Both the position numbers and the translations under genes were made by a program. 64,000 nucleotides of DNA, from the NCBI RefSeq assembly GCF_000766945.1, contig NZ_ALBT01000032.1, forward strand, positions 124,001 through 188,000, in the 5' to 3' direction. Below the pieces are notes generated by a model. That model made no database searches and had not been told where the DNA came from. It was given only the letters and a program-made list of their open reading frames with translations. Of the stretch, positions 35,102-46,287 are shown in pieces. The first letter of the stretch is position 1. Each line of letters opens with the position of its first letter. This DNA is from Cellvibrio mixtus subsp. mixtus J3-8. GTDB taxonomy: Bacteria; Pseudomonadota; Gammaproteobacteria; Pseudomonadales; Cellvibrionaceae.

Positions 35102-37741
35102 ATGAAGCAAGTTTTGATGCGATTTTTTAGCGGTTTGCTCGTGCTTTTTCTCGCTGTGGCGGTACAGGCACAAACGTTTCGGGTAAGTGACATTCGTGTT
35201 GAAGGCTTGCAGCGGGTTTCTGCTGGCACTGTGTTCAGTGCCCTGCCGATTCGTGTTGGTGATGTGCTTACCCAGGCAGATATTCAGAACGCCACCCGTG
35301 AACTGTTTAAAGTGGGTTATTTTTCTGATGTTGCTATCCAGCGCGATGGCGATGTTTTGGTATTGGTAATTAAAGAACGCCCGGCAATTAATAAAATTGA
35401 ACTGAAGGGCAACAAGGCCATCAAGACTGAAAACCTGATGGACAGTTTGAAAGATAACAACTTGTCCGAAGGGCAAATTTTCCAACGTGCAACGCTTGAA
35501 GGTATCACTCAGGCATTACAGCGTGAGTATGTTAACCAGGGTCGCTACGGCGCCAGTGTAAATATTGAAATTGAAGATATGCCTCGTAACCAGGTTAAAG
35601 TCCTGGTGAAAATTGATGAGGGTAGTCCTTCGCGCATCAAAATGATCAATATTGTTGGAAATACGAAATATACCGAAGAAGAATTGATCGATTTGTTTGA
35701 ACTGAAAACAACCGGTATGTGGTCGTGGATTACTGGCAACGACAAATATAATAAAGAAAAAATGAAAGGTGACCTGGAGCGTCTGGAATCATGGTACATG
35801 GATCGCGGTTATCTGAATTTTAAAATTGATTCTTCACAAATCTCCTTAAGTCCGGACAAATCCAAAATATTTGTGACGGTTAATATTACTGAAGGTGATA
35901 TTTATAAAGTCAGTAGTGTAGAGCTTGCGGGTGATCCTGCGATTGATGAAGCGATTATTCGCAGCATGATCCTGATGCAACCGGAGCAAATTTTCTCGCA
36001 AATTTTAATGACTACCTCGGAAGAGTATGTAACCAAACGTTTAGGTAACGAAGGTTATACATTCGCCAAGGTAGAAGGTATGCCAGAGCGCAATGATGCT
36101 GATAAAACAGTAAAAATCACTTTCTTTATTGAGCCGGGTAAGCGTGCGTATGTAAACCGCGTAAATTTCCGTGGCAATACCAAAACCATTGATGAAGTGT
36201 TGCGCCGCGAAATGCGCCAAATGGAAGGTGGTTCAGCAAACTCTGCACAAATTGAAAACTCCAAAGTTCGCCTGGAGCGTTTGGGTTTCTTTAAAGAAGT
36301 AAAAGTAGAAAACAAAGAAGTACCAGGTACTTCAGATCAAATTGATGTGGAATACACTGTAGAAGAACAACCATCAGGTAGCATGGGTTTACAGATAGGT
36401 TATGCACAATATTCCGGGCTATTGTTTTCTGCCAGCATCCAGCAAAACAACTGGTTCGGTACTGGTAAGCAAGTGGGCTTCAGTTTCAGCCATAACCGTT
36501 ATCAAACAGCGTATAACTTTAATTACAACGATCCTTATTTCACGCCAGATGGTGTAAGTCGCGGTGTTAGTTTGTATTACACGAAGAGTGATTATGGTTC
36601 TTATAACATCACGCCGTACAGCACCAACGTATATGGTGGAAAGTTGAATTTTGGTTATCCAATTTCTGATATCGAGCGTATTGGTTTTGACATTGGCTTG
36701 CGTAGCCTGGAAGTAACTCCAACAGCTTATTCATCCCAGGAAATTATTCGTTCGCCGAATTGGAATCCTGAAATTGGTTACATCACACAAGCACAAAATT
36801 ACGAGTTGCTCTTGCGTGAGGCAAATGGTTTTGATTATCCGGCAGGGCTCTATGAACCTCAGGATATTACTGAGGATATGTTGGGGCCAAAAGGATTCCT
36901 GGATATCTACGGTGATACTTTCAATGATGCCCAGGCCAGTGTGTATTGGTTGAGATCTACATTGAACCGTGGTGTGTTGGCCAATCGTGGTGCCCAACAA
37001 CAGTTCTCGTTTGAAATTTCTTTGCCAGGCGGCGATCTGGAATATTACAAACTTAACTACAATGGCCAGTTATTTATACCTTTGACCCGTGCCTTCACGC
37101 TGAGGCTGCATACTCGTTTGGGATATGCAGATGCTTATGGTGGTTTGGACGAGTTACCATTCTTTGAAAACTTCTACGCTGGTGGGTTTGGCTCTGTGCG
37201 CGGGTTTGAACGTAATACCCTGGGGCCTCGCAGTACTTATATTCGTACGGAAGTTTACAACTACACTATTTGGGATGATTTGAATGGTGATGGTATACGC
37301 CAGGATAGCGAAAGAGGCGGACCGGCATATGTTTTATGCGAAGATCCTAATGCCCCCGGTGGTAGAGGTTGTACCGCTGGCGAATTGATGACTAACGCCA
37401 ATAACAATAATTATGTTGGCCGTAACCGTGGAGCATTTGGTGGTAATGTTTTGATTCAGGGTGGGGCGGAGGTTTTGTTCCCATTACCTTTCATTAAAGA
37501 TCAACGTTCTATTCAAACAACATTATTCCTTGATGCTGGTAATGTGTTTGATACTAACTGTGGGAAAACGCAATCGAATTGTTATGATGTTGATATTGAT
37601 CACATCAACGCTTCGGTGGGTTTAGGTTTAACGTGGATATCAGGTTTCGGCCCTATGACATTTAGTATTGCCGAACCTATTAGGGAAAATGAAGCTGATC
37701 GTACTGAAGTGTTCCAGTTCTCCTTGGGGCAAACTTTCTAA
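35102..37741 (+). CDS. bamA: Outer-membrane protein assembly factor BamA
   Basis: BamA is the core of the BAM complex that inserts beta-barrel proteins. I choose the ATG at 35102, which gives a signal peptide ending VQAQ-TF; an ATG six codons earlier is possible. Five POTRA domains (about residues 23-420) precede the barrel, which ends FQFSLGQTF with the C-terminal Phe needed for recognition. Loop 6 has the conserved GSVRGFERN motif. At 879 residues it is longer than E. coli BamA (810). The extra length includes a loop insert with DLNGDGIRQDSE (37277-37312), a perfect EF-hand-type calcium loop, plus two cysteines and an Asn-rich stretch. Confidence 0.97.
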   Translation: MKQVLMRFFSGLLVLFLAVAVQAQTFRVSDIRVEGLQRVSAGTVFSALPIRVGDVLTQADIQNATRELFKVGYFSDVAIQRDGDVLVLVIKERPAINKIELKGNKAIKTENLMDSLKDNNLSEGQIFQRATLEGITQALQREYVNQGRYGASVNIEIEDMPRNQVKVLVKIDEGSPSRIKMINIVGNTKYTEEELIDLFELKTTGMWSWITGNDKYNKEKMKGDLERLESWYMDRGYLNFKIDSSQISLSPDKSKIFVTVNITEGDIYKVSSVELAGDPAIDEAIIRSMILMQPEQIFSQILMTTSEEYVTKRLGNEGYTFAKVEGMPERNDADKTVKITFFIEPGKRAYVNRVNFRGNTKTIDEVLRREMRQMEGGSANSAQIENSKVRLERLGFFKEVKVENKEVPGTSDQIDVEYTVEEQPSGSMGLQIGYAQYSGLLFSASIQQNNWFGTGKQVGFSFSHNRYQTAYNFNYNDPYFTPDGVSRGVSLYYTKSDYGSYNITPYSTNVYGGKLNFGYPISDIERIGFDIGLRSLEVTPTAYSSQEIIRSPNWNPEIGYITQAQNYELLLREANGFDYPAGLYEPQDITEDMLGPKGFLDIYGDTFNDAQASVYWLRSTLNRGVLANRGAQQQFSFEISLPGGDLEYYKLNYNGQLFIPLTRAFTLRLHTRLGYADAYGGLDELPFFENFYAGGFGSVRGFERNTLGPRSTYIRTEVYNYTIWDDLNGDGIRQDSERGGPAYVLCEDPNAPGGRGCTAGELMTNANNNNYVGRNRGAFGGNVLIQGGAEVLFPLPFIKDQRSIQTTLFLDAGNVFDTNCGKTQSNCYDVDIDHINASVGLGLTWISGFGPMTFSIAEPIRENEADRTEVFQFSLGQTF

Positions 37742-37780
37742 CAATAAATGTTTTATCTGATTATTTAAGAGGAAAAGATT

Positions 37781-38293
37781 GTGACTGTTACACAAAAATT
37801 ATTCGCTGTAATGGCTTTATCACTGGTATCTGCTGTGTCTTGGGCACAGGGAAAAGTGGTAGTGCTGGACCCTACTGCAGCTGTGATGGGTACTGCGGCT
37901 GCCAAAGCAAAATTTGATAAATTGCAAAAGAGCGCCGAGTTTGCAGCCGCCAAAGCCAAGCTGGATGGATTGACTGCAGATATCAAAGCATTGCAGGCTG
38001 AATATCAAAAAAATAAATCGGTATGGAGTGCGGAACAAATCGCCGAGAAAGAAAAGAAACTGCAAAGCCTTGGTCAGGATTACCAATTCCAGGGCAAAAA
38101 ACTGCAATCTGAACAGCAGGCGTTAATGCAACAAGTTATGCAAGAACTTGGTCCAAAAATGGAAGCTGCGGTAAAGCAATTGGTTGAATCTGAAAATATT
38201 TCCATGATCGTTGATGCCAAATCAGTGATGATGGCGAAGCCGGAAAATGATTTAACTCCAAAAGTGACTGAACTGCTCAACAAAGCTAAATAA
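37781..38293 (+). CDS. skp: Periplasmic chaperone Skp/OmpH
   Basis: Skp holds unfolded outer-membrane proteins in the periplasm and hands them to BamA. The 170-residue product starts at a GTG after AAGAGGA. It has a signal peptide ending SWAQG, then the short beta strand GKVVVLDPTAAVMGT and a long charged coiled-coil region (about residues 40-140) forming the tentacles, and returns to a beta strand near SMIVDAKSVMMA. It is placed between bamA and lpxD, its usual position. Confidence 0.93.
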   Translation: MTVTQKLFAVMALSLVSAVSWAQGKVVVLDPTAAVMGTAAAKAKFDKLQKSAEFAAAKAKLDGLTADIKALQAEYQKNKSVWSAEQIAEKEKKLQSLGQDYQFQGKKLQSEQQALMQQVMQELGPKMEAAVKQLVESENISMIVDAKSVMMAKPENDLTPKVTELLNKAK

Positions 38294-38306
38294 GTTCAGG
38301 TTTATT

Positions 38307-39335
38307 GTGGCGCGCACTTATTTATTAGCTGAGCTTGCAGCCTTGTTGGAGGCCGAGTTAATCGGTGACCCGCATCAGGAAATAAGTGCGTTGGCTACAT
38401 TGCAAACTGCAACAGCCAACGATTTAACCTTTATTGCAAATCCCGCTTACAAAAAATACCTTCCTGCTACTTCAGCAGGTGCTGTTCTTATTCATCCGGA
38501 TTTAATTGAAGAATTTGCCGGTAATAAACTGGTTGTTAAAAAACCTTATGTTGCTTATGCAAAAGCAACAAAATTATTTGAATCATCTCGTGCCCCGTTT
38601 CCCGGAATTCACCCTACAGCTGTTATCGGTACTAACTGTATATTGGGGAATGATATCTCCATAGGTGCCAACGCCATTTTGGGCGATGGTGTGAAATTGG
38701 GTGATGGGGTTGTCGTTGGGCCTGGTTGCTATATTGGCGATGACAGTGTGATTGGAAATAATACAAAACTGGCGGCCAAGGTAAGTATTTACCACGGTGT
38801 CAGTATTGGTTCCGATTGCCGCATACATAGCTGTGCTGTAATTGGCGCAGACGGTTTTGGTTTTGCGCCTGATGCTGGTGAGTGGGTAAAAATTCATCAG
38901 CTGGGTGGCGTTGTTATTGGTAACAACGTTGAAATAGGTGCGTGCACTTGTATTGATCGCGGTGCATTGGATAATACCTGCATAGCTGATGGTGTTATCA
39001 TCGATAACCAGGTGCAAATTGCCCATAATGTCAGTATTGGAAAAGGTACTGCAATTGCCGCGCAAACAGGAATTGCTGGCACTACCACTATTGGCGAATA
39101 TTGTACGATTGCAGGTGCGGTTGGCATAGTCGGGCATCTGACAATTACCGATAGGGTACATATTACAGCCATGAGTCTGGTAACAGGTTCAATTACTGAG
39201 CCTGGCTCTTATTCTTCTGGAACTGCGCTTGGGCCAACTAAAGAGTGGCGCAAGAATGCGGCGCGTTTTCGCCAGCTCGATAAATTGGCAACGCGTCTAA
39301 TCAAACTCGACCGCAATTGTAGCGGTGGAGAATAA
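38307..39335 (+). CDS. lpxD: UDP-3-O-acylglucosamine N-acyltransferase
   Basis: LpxD adds the second hydroxyacyl chain to UDP-3-O-acylglucosamine in lipid A synthesis. The 342-residue product starts at a GTG 14 bases after skp. The N-terminal uridine-binding domain includes [19 protein letters not shown]. It is followed by a long left-handed beta helix of hexapeptide repeats (from about residue 105) with the catalytic His in [19 protein letters not shown], and a C-terminal helical tail that binds acyl carrier protein. fabZ follows after 26 bases. Confidence 0.97.
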   Translation: MARTYLLAELAALLEAELIGDPHQEISALATLQTATANDLTFIANPAYKKYLPATSAGAVLIHPDLIEEFAGNKLVVKKPYVAYAKATKLFESSRAPFPGIHPTAVIGTNCILGNDISIGANAILGDGVKLGDGVVVGPGCYIGDDSVIGNNTKLAAKVSIYHGVSIGSDCRIHSCAVIGADGFGFAPDAGEWVKIHQLGGVVIGNNVEIGACTCIDRGALDNTCIADGVIIDNQVQIAHNVSIGKGTAIAAQTGIAGTTTIGEYCTIAGAVGIVGHLTITDRVHITAMSLVTGSITEPGSYSSGTALGPTKEWRKNAARFRQLDKLATRLIKLDRNCSGGE

Positions 39336-39361
39336 TTTTATTTTGCTTGGGGTCATCGACC

Positions 39362-39799
39362 ATGATGGATGTTAATGAAATTCGCGAATACCTTCCTCAC
39401 CGTTATCCATTTTTGCTGGTGGATCGCGTAGTCGAGTTGGTTGAAGGCGAGTCTATTGTCGCTTACAAAAATATCACCATCAATGAGGCGGTATTCAACG
39501 GTCATTTTCCCCATTTTCCCGTATTTCCCGGTGTAATGATTATTGAAGCAATGGCGCAAGCGTCAGGTATTCTTGGTTTTAAAACCATGAATAAAAAACC
39601 ACAGGACGGTTCTATTTACTTGTTTGCTGGCGCGGATGACGTTCGCTTCAAGCGCCAGGTTGTTCCAGGTGATCGTTTGCAATTGGAATCGCGTGTAGTG
39701 TCTGAAAAGCGCGGTATCTGGAAATTCGAATGTAAGGCCAGTGTTGATGGAGTTCTTGCTGCATCTGCAACCATTCTTTGCGCGGATCGCAGCATATAA
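39362..39799 (+). CDS. fabZ: 3-hydroxyacyl-ACP dehydratase FabZ
   Basis: FabZ dehydrates 3-hydroxyacyl-ACP in fatty acid synthesis and competes with LpxA and LpxD for the same substrate. The product is 145 residues from the ATG at 39362; an ATG one codon later is equally possible, and a TTG at 39347 is less likely. It has the hot-dog fold motifs [15 protein letters not shown] and [21 protein letters not shown], which contain the catalytic His and Glu. Its place between lpxD and lpxA is the standard one. Confidence 0.97.
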   Translation: MMDVNEIREYLPHRYPFLLVDRVVELVEGESIVAYKNITINEAVFNGHFPHFPVFPGVMIIEAMAQASGILGFKTMNKKPQDGSIYLFAGADDVRFKRQVVPGDRLQLESRVVSEKRGIWKFECKASVDGVLAASATILCADRSI

Positions 39800-39844
39800 G
39801 GTGAAATATTCATCTTTATCTTTAGCAATGAGTGAGAAATTATT

Positions 39845-40615
39845 TTGATTCATCCATCTGCAATTATTCATCCGGATGCAAGGCTTGCTGCTGACGTAGA
39901 AGTTGGGCCATGGACTGTGATTGGCCCTGATGTAGAAATTGGTGAGGGCAGCGTGATTGCATCGCATGTCGTCATCAAAGGGCCGACCTGGATTGGCAAG
40001 CACAACCGTATTTACCAGTTCTCTTCCATTGGTGAAGATACTCCGGATCTGAAATATAAAGGTGAGCCCACACGCCTTGTTATTGGTGATCACAATACCA
40101 TTCGCGAAGGCGTCACCATTCATCGCGGTACAGTGCAAGATCGCAACGAAACGACTATCGGTAGTCATAACCTGTTAATGGCGTATGTTCATGTTGGGCA
40201 TGACAGCGTAATCGGAAATCACTGCATTCTGGTAAACAATACGGCATTGGCTGGCCATGTTCATATTGGCGATTGGGCAATTCTTAGCGGCTTCACATTG
40301 GTCCACCAGTTTTGCAAAATCGGTGCGCATAGCTTTTCCGGGATGGGTACTGCGATTGGTAAAGATGTTCCAGCCTATGTCATGGTTAACGGCAGCCCGG
40401 CGGAAGCAAAAAATATTAATGTAGAAGGTTTGCGTCGTCGCGGGTTTTCCAAAGACGATATTGCTGTTTTAACCAAAGCTTATAAAACTATTTACCGTCG
40501 CGGGCTGACTCTTGATGAGGCGCTTGCGGAGTTGGACACCCAGGTCGCTGAGTGTGCATCACTGCAATTGTTAATCGATTCTCTAAAATCATCCGAGCGC
40601 GGTATTGTTCGTTAG
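39845..40615 (+). CDS. lpxA: UDP-N-acetylglucosamine acyltransferase
   Basis: LpxA transfers the first 3-hydroxyacyl chain from ACP to UDP-GlcNAc, the first step of lipid A synthesis. The 256-residue product starts at a TTG and begins MIHPSAIIHPDARLAADVEVGPW. The beta helix contains GDHNTIREGVTIHRGT and the catalytic His in YVHVGHDSVIGNHC, followed by the SGFTLVHQFCKIG turn and a C-terminal helical domain with GLRRRGFS. lpxB follows after 53 bases. Confidence 0.97.
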   Translation: MIHPSAIIHPDARLAADVEVGPWTVIGPDVEIGEGSVIASHVVIKGPTWIGKHNRIYQFSSIGEDTPDLKYKGEPTRLVIGDHNTIREGVTIHRGTVQDRNETTIGSHNLLMAYVHVGHDSVIGNHCILVNNTALAGHVHIGDWAILSGFTLVHQFCKIGAHSFSGMGTAIGKDVPAYVMVNGSPAEAKNINVEGLRRRGFSKDDIAVLTKAYKTIYRRGLTLDEALAELDTQVAECASLQLLIDSLKSSERGIVR

Positions 40616-40668
40616 AACAAGATTGCGCATCCAGCGATAGATTTATTGTATAAAAATCCGGAGGGCTT

Positions 40669-41817
40669 GTGTCTGATCACATACACATAGGTATTGTTGT
40701 CGGAGAAGCCTCCGGAGATATTCTCGGCGCAGCATTAATGCATGAATTGCGCAAACATTTCCCCAATGCAGAATTTTCCGGAATCGGCGGCCCACGCATG
40801 CTGGCTGAAGGCTTTCATTCTTATTTTCCACAGGATCGTTTGGCGGTTATGGGATTGATTGAGCCGTTAAAGCGTTTACCGGAATTGTTGCGCATCCGAA
40901 AATTTTTGCGTGAACACTTTATCGCCAATCCTCCTGCGGTTTTTATCGGAATCGATTCACCTGACTTTACGATTCCGTTGGAAGCATCGTTAAAGGAAAA
41001 AGGAATCAAGACTGTTCATTATGTGAGTCCTTCTGTGTGGGCGTGGCGACAAAAAAGAATTTTTAAAATTGCACGCTCAGTGGATTTAATGCTGACGCTG
41101 TTGCCATTCGAAGCAAAGTTTTATCAAGCGCATAATGTTCCTGTCGAATTTGTTGGCCATCATTTGGCTGATGAAATTCCAATGCAGGTCGATAAAGTTG
41201 CCGCACGCAAAATGCTGGGATTGCCGGAAGAGGGCAGGATTGTGGCGTTGTTGCCCGGTAGCCGGTCTTCAGAGGTTGAACGCATGGGCGATTTATTTAT
41301 GCGCACTGCTGTTTACTGTCTGGAGCAGGATCCAAGTTTGCACTTTGTTATTCCTGCTGCGAATTCTGATCGTTACCGTCAATTGCATATCGAGCTTAAT
41401 GATTACGTCGATTTTCCCATTGAGCTGGTACATGGTCATTCTCATGAAGCCATGGCAGCAGCCGATGTCGTGTTACTTGCATCAGGTACGGTCACGCTTG
41501 AAGCGCTGTTACTAAAGAAACCTATGGTAGTTGCCTACAAGTTAGCGCCCTTATCGCATTTGATTTTATCCTGGTTGGTAAAAACGCCCTGGATTTCATT
41601 GCCTAATTTGCTTGCTCAAAAAATGTTGGTTCCTGAATTAATCCAGGACAAGGCAACACCGGAAGCACTAAGCAGTGCTGTCATGAATTATTTTGAAAAT
41701 CCCGACCAGGCACAGCAGTTGAGCGATACATTTGCAACCATGCACAATGAACTGAAGAGAGATGCCAGCGCGCGCGCTGCCGATGCCATCGTAAAATTGA
41801 TCAGCAAAAAGTCCTGA
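40669..41817 (+). CDS. lpxB: Lipid A disaccharide synthase
   Basis: LpxB joins UDP-diacylglucosamine to lipid X to form the lipid A disaccharide. The 382-residue product starts at a GTG after CCGGAGGG. It has the GT19 family motifs GEASGDILGAALM, FSGIGGPRMLAEG, HYVSPSVWAWRQKRI, LLPGSRSSEVERM and the DVVLLASGTVTLEALL nucleotide-sugar region. It completes the lpxD-fabZ-lpxA-lpxB set in the usual order. Confidence 0.97.
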   Translation: MSDHIHIGIVVGEASGDILGAALMHELRKHFPNAEFSGIGGPRMLAEGFHSYFPQDRLAVMGLIEPLKRLPELLRIRKFLREHFIANPPAVFIGIDSPDFTIPLEASLKEKGIKTVHYVSPSVWAWRQKRIFKIARSVDLMLTLLPFEAKFYQAHNVPVEFVGHHLADEIPMQVDKVAARKMLGLPEEGRIVALLPGSRSSEVERMGDLFMRTAVYCLEQDPSLHFVIPAANSDRYRQLHIELNDYVDFPIELVHGHSHEAMAAADVVLLASGTVTLEALLLKKPMVVAYKLAPLSHLILSWLVKTPWISLPNLLAQKMLVPELIQDKATPEALSSAVMNYFENPDQAQQLSDTFATMHNELKRDASARAADAIVKLISKKS

Positions 41818-41825
41818 GGTGATTG

Positions 41826-42440
41826 ATGACTATTCTGGAGCCCTTTGTTACCAGTTATCGCGGCATTTTATTGGCTGGTTGCGATGAAGTTGGTCGCGGT
41901 CCGCTGGCGGGTGACGTAGTTGCTGCTGCGGTTATTCTTGATTTTGATAATCCGATTTCCGGTTTGGATGATTCGAAAAAATTGACTGAAAAAAAACGTG
42001 AACTACTGTTTGATGAAATCCAACTCAAGGCTAGGAGTTGGTGTATTGCGCGCGCATCCGTAGCGGAAATTGACAAGATCAATATTTTGCAAGCCAGCTT
42101 ATTGGCGATGGCTCGTGCAGTACAAGGGTTACATATTCAACCCGAACATGTGTTGGTGGATGGCAATAAATTACCAAAATGGCAATACCAGGCGGAAGCA
42201 GTGGTGAAAGGCGATAGTCGTGTTGCGGCAATCAGTGCTGCTTCCATTTTGGCGAAGGTGACTCGCGACCGTGAAATGGTGTTGTTAGATAAAGAATATC
42301 CCGGCTACGGCTTTGCAGAACACAAAGGTTATCCCACTAAAGTACATATGGATGCATTGGACAAATTAGGCATTACACCTATACATCGTACTTCTTATGC
42401 GCCAGTAAAAGCCAAAATAGAACAAATGCAACTCTTCTAG
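41826..42440 (+). CDS. rnhB: Ribonuclease HII
   Basis: RNase HII cleaves the RNA strand of RNA-DNA hybrids and single ribonucleotides in DNA. The product (204 residues from the ATG at 41826) has the metal-binding motif [21 protein letters not shown], a later acidic residue in [10 protein letters not shown] and [22 protein letters not shown] with the last catalytic Asp nearby. The GYPTKVH segment near the end is also typical. It starts 8 bases after the lpxB stop and precedes dnaE. Confidence 0.96.
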   Translation: MTILEPFVTSYRGILLAGCDEVGRGPLAGDVVAAAVILDFDNPISGLDDSKKLTEKKRELLFDEIQLKARSWCIARASVAEIDKINILQASLLAMARAVQGLHIQPEHVLVDGNKLPKWQYQAEAVVKGDSRVAAISAASILAKVTRDREMVLLDKEYPGYGFAEHKGYPTKVHMDALDKLGITPIHRTSYAPVKAKIEQMQLF

Positions 42441-42472
42441 ATTTTTACCATTTTTGTTTTAAGAAAATCATT

Positions 42473-45400
42473 ATGCCCGCTGCTAATTTTGTCCATTTGC
42501 GTTTGCACACCGAGTTCTCACTGAGCGATAGCCTGGTGCGGATTAAATCATTGGTAAAACGCGTGGCTGAATTGAATATGCCCGCTTGCGCTATTACTGA
42601 CCAAACCAACTTTTATGGATTAATCAAATTTTATAAAGCGGCACAAGGTTCCGGTGTTAAACCAATTGCCGGTAGTGATTTCTGGGTTGCGAGTAGTGAT
42701 GCTGAGGGCAAACCCACATTGCTTACCTTGTTAGCCATGACAGACAAAGGCTACAAAAACATTATCGAATTAATTTCGCGCGCATGGCGCCAGGGGCAGC
42801 AGCAAGGTGTTGCCTATATCCAGCGTGAGTGGGTGAGTGAATACAGTGAAGGTGTTATCGCACTTTCCGGTGGAAAGTTTGGCGATGTTGGTATGGCGTT
42901 GCTTGGTGGGCGACAAGCTCAAGCGCAGGAATTGTTAGCGGGTTGGATGCAGGAATTCCCCAATCGTTTTTATCTGGAATTGCAGCGCACTGGCCGTGAA
43001 AACGATGAAAACCATTTGCATGCAGCGGTAGCACTCGCGGGCGAAATGAATTGCCCGGTGGTGGCAACCAATGATGTCCGCTTTTTAAAATCCAGTGAAT
43101 TTGAAGTACATGAAGCGCGTGTATGTATCGGCGAGGGAAGAACGCTGGATGATCCGCGCCGTGAGCGCCGTTACAGCGATCAGCAATACTTGCGCTCTGC
43201 CGAAGAAATGACGGAATTGTTTAGCGATATTCCGGAAGCGATTGCGAACACGGTTGAAATTGCAAAACGCTGTACGATCAATATTCAAATGGGTAAATAT
43301 TTTTTGCCTGAATATCCGGTGCCTGATGGTTTAACCGAAGCGGAGTTTTTTCGCAAAATCTCCCATGAAGGTTTGGACGAGCGACTTGAACGTATCCTGG
43401 ATAAATCAGCTACTGATTATGCTGAGCGACGCAAAGTTTACGAAGACCGCATCAATTTCGAACTGGATATTATTATCCAGATGGGTTTCCCCGGGTACTT
43501 CCTGATCGTAATGGACTTTATCCAATGGGCCAAAGATCACGATATTCCGGTAGGGCCAGGGCGTGGTTCGGGTGCGGGTTCGCTGGTTGCGTACTCATTA
43601 AAAATTACCGACCTTGATCCATTGCAATACGATTTGCTGTTCGAACGTTTCCTCAATCCGGAACGTGTTTCCATGCCTGACTTCGATATCGATTTCTGTA
43701 TGGATAACCGCGATAAAGTTATTTCCTACGTAGCAGATAACTATGGCCGTGATGCAGTAAGCCAGATCATTACCTTCGGTACCATGGCTGCAAAAGCGGT
43801 GGTGCGCGACGTAGCGCGTGTACAAGGAAAATCCTACGGCCTCGCCGATAAATTATCAAAAATGATTCCGCCCACGCCGGGCATGACACTCGCGCAAGCA
43901 CTGGAAGAAGAGCCGCAGTTAAAAGAATTTATTGCGATAGATGGCGATGCCGGTGAAATCTGGGAAATGGCTGTGCAGTTGGAAGGCCTCACCCGTAACG
44001 TTGGTAAACACGCCGGTGGTGTAGTCATTGCGCCTACAAAATTGACCGATTTCGCACCCTTATTTTGCGATGAAACCGGCAGTGGTCTTGTTACGCAATT
44101 TGATAAAGGCGACGTTGAAGAAGCGGGCCTTGTTAAATTCGACTTCCTCGGTTTGCGTACGCTCACGATTATCGATTGGGCACGCATCATGATCGATAAA
44201 CAGCGCGTGAAAAAAGGTGAAGCACCACTCGATATCAGTGCGATTCCGCTTGATGATCCCAAAACATTTGGTTTATTAAAACGCGCAGAAACTACCGCGG
44301 TATTCCAGTTGGAATCCCGCGGTATGAAAGATCTGATCAAACGTTTGCAGCCGGATAATATCGAAGATCTGATTGCATTGGTAGCGCTCTTCCGTCCAGG
44401 CCCGTTGGAATCGGGCATGGTGGATGACTTTATCAACCGTAAACACGGCCGCGCACAAGTGGCTTATCCCGATGCAAAATTCCAGCATCACACCTTAAAA
44501 CCGGTATTGGAGCCAACCTACGGCGTAATTGTTTACCAGGAACAGGTAATGCAAATTGCGCAGGTACTTGCCGGTTACACGCTCGGCGGTGCAGACATGT
44601 TGCGCCGTGCGATGGGTAAGAAAAAGCCGGAAGAGATGGCCAAGCAGCGTTCGGTGTTTGAAGAGGGCGCAAAAAACCAGGGTGTTGATCCTGAGCTGGC
44701 GATTAAAATTTTCGACCTGGTAGAAAAATTTGCGGGCTATGGTTTTAACAAATCGCACTCGGCTGCATACGCAATTGTTTCCTATCAAACCGCGTGGTTA
44801 AAAGCGCATTACCCCGCACATTTTATGGCGGCAACCATGTCATCGGACATGGATAAAACCGATAAGGTCGTAACCTTTATCGAAGAATGCCGCACCATGA
44901 AATTGAAATTATTGCCGCCGGATGTGAATTCCGGTGAGTTTCATTTTACGGTGGATGATGCGGGCCGGATTATTTATGGTTTGGGCGCAATCAAAGGTTT
45001 GGGTGAAGGTCCGGTTGAATCCATTATTGCCGCGCGTAACGAAGGCGGGCCGTTCAAGGATTTATTTGATTTCTGCGCACGTGTTGATCCGCGCAAAGTC
45101 AATAAACGCGCATTGGAAGCCATTATTCGCTCCGGTGCAGCAGACCGCTTGGGGCCAACGTACGATACCGATAATCATCTTATTGATCACGACCGCGCAG
45201 TGATGTTTGCTTCAATGGGTGAGGCAGTAAAAACTGCCGAGCAAGCTGCCGCAAACTCTAATGCGGGAATGATGGATTTATTCGGCGCCGTGATTGCAGA
45301 GGAACAAGCGACTAAAGATGTGTATGCGGATTTTCGCCGCACTCGCACCTGGACAATGAAAGAGCGGTTGAACGCAGAAAAGGAAACGCTGGGACTTTAT

Positions 45401-46006
45401 TTGACCGGGCATCCCATCGATGAATATGAAAGCGAACTGGAACATTTGGTCAGTTCGCGTATCGCCAATTTAAAGCCTGAAAAAAGTAACCAGACAATTG
45501 CCGGATTAATTATTTCGCAGCGCATCGTGAAAACCAAACGCGGCGATAACATGGCCATTGTCACGCTGGATGATCGCACCGGGCGTATGGATGTCACGGT
45601 CTTTGCTGAAACGCTGAATAATGCGCGCGACGTTTTATTGAAAGATGGCCTGTTAATTATTAGCGGCCAGGTTCGTTACGACGATTTCAGTGGAATGTTG
45701 AAGATGAGCGCTGAAAATTTACGTTTGCTTGCCGACGTGCGCCAGGAAAAAGTGCGGGAGTTATTTCTGGAATTGGAGTCGGGTGTTTTATCGGCAAGCT
45801 TTGCACGCGATTTTGCAGAGATGCTTGAACCTTATCGCCAGTCATCCCAGCAGGAAGCACGCTGCGGTTTAGTGATCGATTATGTGCGTAGTGATGCACG
45901 TGCACAAATGCGCTTGGGTGCGCAATGGAACGTTCGGCCAGAAGATGAGTTATTGCAGCGCTTACGCGATGCTTATGGCAGTAGTCGGGTGCGATTGGTT
46001 TATTAG
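42473..46006 (+). CDS. dnaE: DNA polymerase III alpha subunit
   Basis: DnaE is the replicative polymerase. The 1177-residue product has an N-terminal PHP domain ([20 protein letters not shown]), the catalytic palm with [16 protein letters not shown] and [16 protein letters not shown] (two active-site Asp), the fingers and beta-binding region, a helix-hairpin-helix with [18 protein letters not shown], and an OB fold near residue 1000 ([21 protein letters not shown]). The C-terminal domain binds tau. E. coli DnaE has 1160 residues. Confidence 0.98.
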   Translation: MPAANFVHLRLHTEFSLSDSLVRIKSLVKRVAELNMPACAITDQTNFYGLIKFYKAAQGSGVKPIAGSDFWVASSDAEGKPTLLTLLAMTDKGYKNIIELISRAWRQGQQQGVAYIQREWVSEYSEGVIALSGGKFGDVGMALLGGRQAQAQELLAGWMQEFPNRFYLELQRTGRENDENHLHAAVALAGEMNCPVVATNDVRFLKSSEFEVHEARVCIGEGRTLDDPRRERRYSDQQYLRSAEEMTELFSDIPEAIANTVEIAKRCTINIQMGKYFLPEYPVPDGLTEAEFFRKISHEGLDERLERILDKSATDYAERRKVYEDRINFELDIIIQMGFPGYFLIVMDFIQWAKDHDIPVGPGRGSGAGSLVAYSLKITDLDPLQYDLLFERFLNPERVSMPDFDIDFCMDNRDKVISYVADNYGRDAVSQIITFGTMAAKAVVRDVARVQGKSYGLADKLSKMIPPTPGMTLAQALEEEPQLKEFIAIDGDAGEIWEMAVQLEGLTRNVGKHAGGVVIAPTKLTDFAPLFCDETGSGLVTQFDKGDVEEAGLVKFDFLGLRTLTIIDWARIMIDKQRVKKGEAPLDISAIPLDDPKTFGLLKRAETTAVFQLESRGMKDLIKRLQPDNIEDLIALVALFRPGPLESGMVDDFINRKHGRAQVAYPDAKFQHHTLKPVLEPTYGVIVYQEQVMQIAQVLAGYTLGGADMLRRAMGKKKPEEMAKQRSVFEEGAKNQGVDPELAIKIFDLVEKFAGYGFNKSHSAAYAIVSYQTAWLKAHYPAHFMAATMSSDMDKTDKVVTFIEECRTMKLKLLPPDVNSGEFHFTVDDAGRIIYGLGAIKGLGEGPVESIIAARNEGGPFKDLFDFCARVDPRKVNKRALEAIIRSGAADRLGPTYDTDNHLIDHDRAVMFASMGEAVKTAEQAAANSNAGMMDLFGAVIAEEQATKDVYADFRRTRTWTMKERLNAEKETLGLYLTGHPIDEYESELEHLVSSRIANLKPEKSNQTIAGLIISQRIVKTKRGDNMAIVTLDDRTGRMDVTVFAETLNNARDVLLKDGLLIISGQVRYDDFSGMLKMSAENLRLLADVRQEKVRELFLELESGVLSASFARDFAEMLEPYRQSSQQEARCGLVIDYVRSDARAQMRLGAQWNVRPEDELLQRLRDAYGSSRVRLVY

Positions 46007-46287
46007 TTTTGCCAATTTTTTATGGCGTCGTTTGGAAGGATGTTTGGTAATTGTCTGCCGCAGAATAGTCGGTGACTTATGCTGGTATTAATGAAGAAAA
46101 ATGCGCCACTGCGATGCCTTGGACCCGTGAATCTCAGTGGAAAAGATCGACTAAATCGCCCTTTTCGCGTAAGGTAGCGGCCCAAATATGGCATCCGTAG
46201 GTGTGGCTAAAAAGCCACCAGCAACCGGTATGCATTTACCCCCATTAAGTTAAATCGGTAGCTTTCTACCTGGATTAAGAGCTTGCT

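Noticed and set aside
46203-46218. Small GTGGCT/AGCCAC hairpin before accA as a terminator
   Set aside because: The stem is only 6 bp and has no T tract; it may just be a leader structure.
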